Positions 60,410-64,000 of a DNA stretch of 64,000 nt are shown here, piece after piece. The stretch is taken from the NCBI RefSeq assembly GCF_001653235.2, contig NC_035794.1, positions 868,001-932,000 of the forward strand, written 5' to 3'. This DNA is from Pochonia chlamydosporia 170 (lineage: Eukaryota; Ascomycota; Sordariomycetes; Hypocreales; Clavicipitaceae). The position numbers were made by a program, and so were the translations under genes. The notes beneath the pieces are model-generated. The model saw nothing but the letters and a program-made list of their open reading frames with translations. It had not been told where the DNA came from and did not search any database. How positions within the stretch are numbered: position 1 is the first letter of the stretch; every line of letters begins with the position of its first letter.

Positions 60410-60790
60410 AGGCATTTCTATTAGCTTAAAATAAGAGCTAAAGTTAGGAACTATATTGCTAGCTATACTACCTACTAAGGGGTTATTACTAGATAGTATT
60501 ACCTATATAGATCCCTTAAATCCCTACTAATACCCTAGCAACCCTAGGTTAAAATCTTAATAGATTTTATTATAGGATTGCCTATAAGCTATTATAATAA
60601 CTAAGAGGTTAATATAATCCTAGTAATAGTAGACTAATATACTAAGTATTCTCTCTTCCTACCTATATCTACTACTATTAATGCTATAGACCTTATAGAG
60701 CTATTCTATAAGGAACTAGAACTTTACTTTAGAGCTCTAGAGAGGATTATATTAGATAGAGAGCTAGTCTTTACTAGCAAGTTCTAGAGA
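60410..60790 (+). pseudogene. Remnant of Ty3/gypsy integrase
   Basis: The zinc-binding part reads RHFY and RAKVRNYIASYTTY, with the second Cys pair turned into Tyr (TGC to TAC by G-to-A). The catalytic core begins DFIIGLPISYYNN and VD-YTKYSLFLPISTT. Position after RNase H fits the gypsy gene order. Confidence 0.75.
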
Positions 60791-61450
60791 GACCTCTACT
60801 ATATATCTAAGATAAAATGCAAGCTATTAATAGCTTTTTACCTCTAAACTAACAGGCAGATAGAGCAAATAAACCAGATAATTAAGTATTATCTATAGTA
60901 CTTTATAGGGAAAAACCAGGTTATCTAGCTCCTATTACTGCTATAAGTATAATATACTTATAATAATGCTACTAGTAGCATAATAGGCTATATACCTTAC
61001 TATGCCTTAATAGGTTACACGCTAGAGTTTTACCTTACTCTTAAGGCTAAGAGCTATAGGGTAGAGGTGCCTAGCGCTAGAAATTATATTTAGAAACTCT
61101 AAGAAGTCTATAGAAGACTAAAGTAATACTAGTAAAAGGCTATAGAAATATAGGCAAAATACTATAATAAGTAGTACTAATCTCTTACTCTAAATAGAGA
61201 AGACTTAGTAGGGCTTACTATAAAGAACCTCTAGTTTAAGAAAGAAAAAAGAAAGCTAATTCCTTATTATATTAGCCTATTTTAGGTCCTTAAAGCTATT
61301 AGTAAATAAGCATACTAACTAGCTCTATCTAGCTAGTATAGCTGCCTCTATAATATATTCCCTATAAGCGCATTAGAACCCTAGAAATACCAGTAAGAAA
61401 TAGGAGAGAAGCTACTCTCTATGCCTAACTTAGATAATAATAATAATAAG

Positions 61451-61590
61451 TATAAGGTAGAGAAGGTTAGAGATTAGAGAACCTCTTAAGAAGGTACTTT
61501 ATACCTAGTAAAATAGAAGGGATAGCCTTTAGAATATAATTAGTAGGTACCTACTAAAGATATATACATGCCTCTTACTATAGCAGCATA
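61451..61590 (+). pseudogene. Remnant of C-terminal chromodomain
   Basis: The frame reads KVEKVRD-RTS-EGTLYLVK-KG-PLEYN--VPT, with stops exactly where Trp and Gln of a chromodomain (LVKWKGW, EYN-W-P) would be. Chromodomains target such retroelements to heterochromatin, which may explain why the element lies inside an older repeat. Confidence 0.75.
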
Positions 61591-61599
61591 TAGATAGGG

Positions 61600-62936
61600 A
61601 AAAGGCAGTAGAAAAGGCAGCAAAATATTATAATAATACTAGCTAAAGAAGACAGAAAAATTATAGAAAAGGCATTATGCTACTAAAACTCTATTTCTAT
61701 AAAATTACTACTATCTACCTAGCAAAAAATAAGCAAAAACCCTATTAAATCTAGGGGATAGAAATTAGAAAAGCCCCTAAAGCATCTAGGAAGTTAGTAT
61801 TATACTTATTAGCAGTAATTACCTCCTTAATGCTATAAAAAAGATAGTAAATTGCTACTACCTAGAAGCAATATCTAGGGTCTAAGAGACACAAACGTAA
61901 TACCTAGGTAGCCTTCTAAGCATCTAGGGTGCTACTATAGGCCTCCTAGAAGGAAATTAGCAGGCAAAATTATAGCAAAATAAGAATAAAGAGCCTATAT
62001 ATACTAAGTTAAAATAAGAAGAAGAAACTATAGTAACTATAAGTTACTATTAAGTAATAATATACTACTTATAAGTAGTAGTTATAGGCTAAATAGGAAT
62101 ATTAGCTAGTAATATACAGGCAATTACACTAGATAACTACACACTAAATGCGCTTTAGCAAAACTAGTTAGCCTATAGGCAACCTAATAGGTAGTCTTAG
62201 TATAGTTAAAACTATAGGTAAGGTCTAGTAAAAGCTAGGCAAAATAGAGGCAAGTTATAGGCATAAATACCTAAAACCTATTATTATTCTCTAGGTTATC
62301 TAGTTACTTCTCTTTAGGGACTATTACTATAATTAAGCTGCATAAAAACTCTAGAAGCTAGAGAAAATCCTATATATCTCCTGCTATTCTAGCTATAGGC
62401 TATATATAAATATTAGTAAAGGAAAAAAGAAAGCATAATAAAGATATAGTAACTTACTGCTTTATAGGTATTAGCACGCATAATATACTACTAGCATCTC
62501 TTACTTAGCTCTTTCTTAGAGTTAATCTTAATATTAAATTAATAGTAAATCTCTAGCACTTTAGAAGTACTTATCCCTCTAGCGTGGAATTTATTAATTA
62601 TAGTTTATAGGCAGTATATATAAAAGTGCTTTTCTATAGTAATAAAAGTTATTTTAGCAGTAATTAGGTAGTAATTTACTTATAAAAATAAGTTTAAATA
62701 GTAATCTAGAGCAGAGAATAGTAATAGAAAAGATAGTATAGTAGGAAGAAAAGATAAGTAAAGAGTAGGCAAAGGGGCAGCAATATATACATAATATTAG
62801 TTACTATATAATAATACCTTAGGTTATATATACTAATATTTTCACAATAATAAATAGTTATATTAATATTATAAAGTAATTTATAACCTAATAGCTAGCA
62901 AACTAACTGTAAGGCTATCTAGCAACTAGCTATAGT
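61600..62936 (+). other. Unassigned internal 3' segment of the retrotransposon
   Basis: About 1.35 kb between the pol end and the polypurine tract. I recognise no protein motif in any frame. It may be an extra ORF destroyed by RIP, a long 3' untranslated region, or a further insertion. Confidence 0.5.
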
Positions 62937-62946
62937 AGGGGGGGGA
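62937..62946 (+). promoter_or_regulatory. Polypurine tract of the retrotransposon
   Basis: AGGGGGGGGA lies four bases before the 3' LTR. In LTR elements such a tract primes plus-strand DNA synthesis. The run escaped RIP because it has no CA or TG. Confidence 0.75.
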
Positions 62947-62950
62947 TAAT

Positions 62951-63129
62951 TATAAGGTGCGCAAGCATATAGACCCTACTTTGCTACCACTCACATATTA
63001 ACATATAATTGCTGCTATTTAGCTAGCACCTTACACATCTAGATGTGCGAGAGTAAGCTTAAGTCTTAAATATAACGTACCCTCTTGCTGCTACCTAGCT
63101 TTATCTTCTAATACGCTGTGCACGTTACA
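62951..63129 (+). repeat. 3' LTR (179 bp)
   Basis: Same length as the 5' LTR, with identical core AACATATAATTGCTGC. Its first half is more AT-changed (CGCAAGCATATAGACCCTAC) and its second half less (GTGCACGTTACA) than the 5' copy. Confidence 0.85.
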
Positions 63130-63134
63130 GGTTG
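63130..63134. repeat. Target-site duplication, right copy (GGTTG)
   Basis: It matches AGTTG at 56549-56553 except for one base. Confidence 0.7.
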
Positions 63135-63545
63135 CTCTAGGCCCTTTAGCCATTTATAAGAGAAAAAGCTTCTATAAGAGAAGAATACCACAAGCAAATT
63201 TAACCAATAAGAATACTTATATATTATTAGTAAGCAGGATATTTTACTATATAAAGAGGGAATTCCCTCTCTAAAGATAAAATTAAACTTTATTCTTAAT
63301 ATATTTTTTAATATAATAATAATATATTCTTATTCCTATATTATTTCTAAATTATATTCTATAATAATAGCTTACATAATAATCTATTATTCTAAGCTAT
63401 ATATATTAAGGTTATATCTGTATTATATTTGTATAATAACCTTATTTCCATCTTATTCCCGCGCATAACTAAACCTCCCTTTTACTTAAAAAGGCTCTAC
63501 CTTTTACACTATTACAGCAAAAGGGGACTGGGAGCGTTCCTCCCA

Positions 63546-63785
63546 GATGGCTGCGGCTAGCACCCGCGATGGCCCAATCGGGCTAGACCATGACAAATAT
63601 AGTTTTTATAGTTTTAGCTTTAACTAAAGCGCTAAAACCTCTTTTCTTAGTAAGCTTAGAAATTAAGAATCTATTTTTTAGGGGATTTTATATTCTTATA
63701 AGCATTTTAGTCTATTTTATATAAATATTTTAGGAAAATAAAAAAACTACATAAGCTATATTTAATAATGCTCTGTTTATAGCAA
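63546..63785. repeat. Right inverted arm of the outer element
   Basis: This is the inverted partner of the left arm (see 55870-56547). The GC-rich inner part (GCTAGCACCCGCGAT) and the AT-rich outer part ending TTTAATAATGCTCT are both present. Similarity is clearest in the first 50 bp and around TTTAATAATGCTCT. Confidence 0.7.
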
Positions 63786-63800
63786 TACTCAAACCGTTAG

Positions 63801-64000
63801 CTCCTACTTGCCTACAGGACGCAACGCAGCCCCTTTCTACTCCCCCATTCCCAGTGTAGTATGGATGATATAGAGATGCACGGAAAAGCTCCTAGTAAAC
63901 AGGAACGTATCGACTTGAAGTGCGCGAAGTGCGGGCGGTGCGAAGATAGCTAACTCGACGGATTTACTGATCCTTGCAGAGGGCATAATAGCCCCTTAAA
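63801..64000. other. Return to GC-balanced sequence, no gene seen
   Basis: Composition recovers after the right arm. No ORF is supported in the final 200 bases, which may belong to a feature beyond the window. Confidence 0.5.

Larger units (their letters stand above)
56554..63129 (+). mobile_element. Ty3/gypsy chromovirus LTR retrotransposon, RIP-inactivated
   Basis: A 6,576-bp element bounded by two 179-bp direct repeats and a 5-bp target duplication. Although full of stops, its plus-strand frames reveal the order gag zinc-knuckle-like (near 57768), RT (about 58490-59080, with VYLDNILIFS), RNase H (TDAS near 59455), integrase zinc finger (RHFY, then LK-RAKVRNYIAS near 60415) and catalytic core (DFI-GLP near 60560, VD-YTKYSLFLP near 60630), then a chromodomain. 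RT before integrase is the Ty3/gypsy order, and the chromodomain marks a chromovirus. A polypurine tract precedes the 3' LTR. Between the chromodomain and the polypurine tract lie about 1.35 kb of unassigned sequence. No frame is intact, so transposition is impossible without a helper. Confidence 0.85.
55474..63800. other. AT-rich RIP-type island of nested dead transposable elements
   Basis: Composition changes sharply after 55473: TA dinucleotides dominate, CA and TG become rare, and codons such as CAG, CAA and TGG appear as TAG and TAA. This is the outcome of C-to-T change at CpA on both strands, as in repeat-induced point mutation. The longest ORF the region still carries is about 69 codons. 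GC-balanced patches survive only at element ends (56503-56620, 63540-63595) and in the MITE termini. At least three elements are nested here; see the following entries. Confidence 0.85.

Overview
The window is nuclear DNA of a filamentous ascomycete, most likely a sordariomycete of the Hypocreales type (lineage inferred from overall protein character and gene architecture, no search run). Genes have short GT-AG introns, some exons of 10 to 34 nt, and long intergenic spacers. The last 8.5 kb are an AT-rich, repeat-filled island with the marks of repeat-induced point mutation (RIP).

Layout. 1.8-3.7 kb (+): an Aro8-type aromatic aminotransferase. 3.9-5.7 kb (-): a membrane-anchored cytochrome P450 of the CYP52-like fatty-acid/alkane hydroxylase group. 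5.7-9.6 kb: no recognisable gene. 9.6-11.2 kb (+): the poly(A) RNA-binding CCCH protein Nab2. 11.9-13.7 kb (+): protoporphyrinogen oxidase Hem14. 13.8-16.1 kb (-): a decayed NOD-like receptor (nucleoside-phosphorylase, NACHT and HEAT parts) with several independent lesions. 16.8-20.2 kb (-): Mediator subunit Med14. 21.4-23.4 kb (-): glucose-6-phosphate dehydrogenase. 26.2-27.0 kb (+): ribosomal protein eL33. 33.6-35.0 kb (+): a DUF2406 protein. 35.8-36.2 kb (-): the V-ATPase assembly factor Vma21, divergent from the Fun30-type SNF2 remodeller at 36.9-40.1 kb (+). 41.1-41.9 kb (-): a small Myb/SANT-like nuclear protein. 48.3-50.6 kb (-): a Sel1-repeat, CaaX-ending protein of the Skt5/Chs4 chitin synthase activator type.

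Most genes are unrelated housekeeping functions (amino acid, haem and NADPH metabolism, transcription, chromatin, mRNA export, translation, vacuolar ATPase, cell wall). There is no biosynthetic cluster or operon-like logic; the P450 and the NLR relic are the accessory-type items. Spacers at about 5.7-9.6, 23.4-26.2, 27.0-33.6, 41.9-48.3 and 50.6-55.5 kb have only short, shadow-like ORFs and simple repeats.

The terminal island (about 55.47-63.8 kb) is nested. A 6,576-bp Ty3/gypsy chromovirus, with two 179-bp LTRs, a polypurine tract and RIP-mutated RT, RNase H, integrase and chromodomain, lies inside an older element with long inverted arms. A separate 402-bp TA-flanked MITE sits in the left arm. 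None of the elements can now encode a protein. I found no convincing tRNA, rRNA or CRISPR array. The observations most worth following up are the multi-lesion NLR relic, the nested RIP island with its asymmetric LTR decay, and the micro-exons.
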